This document shows, piece by piece, positions 62,426 to 64,000 of a DNA stretch of 64,000 nt. Each line of letters opens with the position of its first letter. Within the stretch, counting starts at the first letter, position 1. The DNA comes from Istiophorus platypterus (taxonomy: Eukaryota > Chordata > Actinopteri > Istiophoriformes > Istiophoridae), in contig CM029134.1 of the NCBI GenBank assembly GCA_016859345.1, forward strand, positions 13,296,060 to 13,360,059, read 5' to 3'. Position numbers and translations under genes: made by a program. The notes under the pieces were generated by a model that saw only the letters and a program-made list of their open reading frames with translations, did not search any database and was not told the DNA's origin.

Positions 62426-63118
62426 GTAAGGGAAAGATTCAGGACACTAGTTGGAATAGGACGGTACCTAGATCGAGCTGGGTCACTGACTCAGTTCTCA
62501 TTACCAACAACACCTTGGACAACCACAGCTCCTACCAAAAACACACATACAATAAATTAAACAATTAAAATGTGCGTTGTGTTGTTGATATCTTCTCATT
62601 AAGTACTTTAACTGTATTGGTCAAATGTGATGTAAAGAAACACGACTGAATCCATTATAGAAAAATATGTAAAGCAATACACTAGGGCCAAAATAAAAAA
62701 ATAAATAAAATTTTTTTAATGTAGTATTCAATTTTGAGATTTTGAGCTGTTTTGTTTTCACATCTTCTTTCAGACTAGAGGAAAGAAAAGGTCTAAAATA
62801 CACATTCAGGGGTTTATTTTACTTCAGTTTCTCTATTTGCATGAGTAGGTTTCAATTACAGTACATATCTTTAAAGGCCATTTCCTCCAAATGAGTTTTT
62901 TCTCATACAGTGAGCCAGCAATCTGTGCCAACTTTAGCAGCACTTGCGCTCACCAAACTTTCCAGTTTTATTTCTGGAAGTTTTTACAGAGGAGTTTGTT
63001 CATATATCATTCATAGCTTTATTCATATAACATTTTATTCCTAAATACATAGACAAAATTGATTTTTTTATGGCTGTTGACAGGATTTTCTGTATTTCCT
63101 TTAGGTGAGTTTATCACC
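62426..63118. other. Non-coding AT-rich stretch, nothing recognised
   Basis: Includes an A/T-rich patch near 62692-62720. It ends at the left terminus of the foldback element. Confidence 0.6.
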
Positions 63119-63813
63119 TTAAAGGAATATTTAACTTTTGAGATATACACTACACTTATTAGCTTACTTTCCGTAAATGAGATGCACAGATATGGATATG
63201 GTTAGCATAGCTTAGCATAAAGAGTGGAAAAAGAGTGAAAAAGGTAGTTTAGCTCTGTTCAAAGTGAAGTCCCTCTCAACACCTCTCGTGTTTTTTTTTT
63301 TTTTTAAGTCATAGACAAACGTTAAAAATTAAAAGACATTTAAAAAATAATGTTTATGTCTTGTCACTATTTCTTGGCAAGCTAAAGCCACAAACACACA
63401 CAAAGTCATCAAAGTATAGGTTGCATAGTTTGGTAACCTGTGCATCAGCTGTATTTTGTAACTCAACAGCTGGAGACACTTATTTTTATTTATTTTATTA
63501 TTTATTATCGTTATTTTTCCTAAAATCACTAATGATCACCCATATCTATTTCCATTCATTTCTTTGTCCATGGATCCCACAAAAAGATATGATTTGAGCT
63601 TCAGAGTTTTCATAGGCATATTTCTATACTTTTGAGAGAACAAAGCTGAATCCCGCTGCTTCCAGCCTCTATCCTACTGTAAGCAAGGCTCACTACATTC
63701 CAGCTCCTGCTCTGTACTTCACGCACAGACATGAGAATTGATATTGATCTTCTCATCTTCCCCTTTGAAAGAAGGCAAATAACTGTATTTCCCAAAATGT
63801 TGAACTATTTAAA
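63119..63813. mobile_element. Non-autonomous foldback DNA element with terminal inverted repeats
   Basis: The left end reads TTAAAGGAATATTTAACTTT and the right end, on the opposite strand, TTAAATAGTTCAACATTTTGG. Both approximate the TTAAAGGAATAGTTCAACATTTTGGG-type terminus of a very common spiny-rayed fish repeat. The similarity extends inward: GGTTAGCATAGCTTAGCATAA on the left arm (from 63201), and ATGAGAAGATCAATATC plus CTCATGTCTGTGCGTGAAGT on the inverted right arm. The outer 130-170 bp of each side are therefore diverged inverted copies. The middle carries a 15-T run, CACTATTTCTTGGCAAGC and a T/A-rich patch. No transposase is encoded, so movement would have needed an enzyme supplied in trans. 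Confidence 0.82.
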
Positions 63814-64000
63814 TAGTATATCTTTGACACTCCGACCTCAAACAGTCCTCAAATGTAGCGATCTTGGATTAAACATGCCCGTTTGACAGCTTTTCAAATA
63901 TCCGTTGTGATATTTTCTTTTCCTCCTATACCCCAGGACACTGTAGATACTTCATAAACACAAATTTTCAGCGGACATGAATGAATATATTGAAAGCAGT
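63814..64000. other. Non-coding end of window
   Basis: Nothing recognised between the foldback element and the window edge. Confidence 0.6.

Noticed and set aside
1..64000. CRISPR array, phage, operon or bacterial defence system
   Set aside because: No spaced identical repeats, no ribosome-binding-site-led compact genes, and the repeat content is vertebrate.
1..64000. Endogenous retrovirus or intact LINE
   Set aside because: No LTR pair, no reverse-transcriptase motif (such as YxDD in context) and no long pol-like frame on either strand.

Overview
This window looks like a non-coding stretch of a ray-finned fish genome, probably a spiny-rayed (acanthomorph/percomorph) teleost. The evidence is AT-rich eukaryotic DNA with stops in all frames almost everywhere, long dinucleotide microsatellites, a decayed Tc1/mariner element, a decayed ZBED-like hAT transposase, and several non-autonomous repeats that I recognise from memory as typical of spiny-rayed fish. 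No search was run, so the repeat family matches are recollection plus internal structure such as terminal inverted repeats.

I found no confident protein-coding gene, rRNA, tRNA, miRNA, CRISPR array or prokaryotic operon. The window is either an intergenic gene desert or the inside of one or more very large introns; the sequence alone does not say which.

Layout. 0-7 kb: plain AT-rich DNA, microsatellites, and a diverged pair of local repeat copies at 2.2 and 2.6 kb. 7-9.3 kb: an old non-autonomous element with a TTAAAGGGGTCA-type end, C-rich tracts, and a Tc1 remnant with both inverted repeats. 11.6-14.9 kb: enhancer-like dense blocks, one containing a perfect palindrome (14863-14878) and a candidate exon with stops in all frames (14621-14697), plus an unexplained short open frame at 13.0 kb. 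19-37 kb: several dense, mixed-composition blocks (19.0, 24.9, 27.1, 33.1, 36.2, 37.1 kb) that look like candidate conserved non-coding elements, and a common fish repeat at 29.3 kb. 42-49 kb: one more enhancer-like block, the hAT remnant, a possible tRNA-derived SINE head, 36-bp tandem duplications, a nuclear-receptor-site block at 47.2 kb and another old repeat at 48.3-49.1 kb. 50-64 kb: weak candidate exons, a hairpin at 52.15 kb, a compound TA/TATC/CA microsatellite at 59.6 kb, and a foldback element with terminal inverted repeats at 63.1-63.8 kb.

The picture most consistent with this is a cis-regulatory landscape: dispersed candidate enhancers separated by neutral DNA with transposon debris. 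I did not find a new multi-gene system. The best leads are the palindromic regulatory motifs at 14.86 and 19.06 kb, the frame-breaking candidate exon at 14.62 kb, and the unexplained open frame at 13.0 kb.
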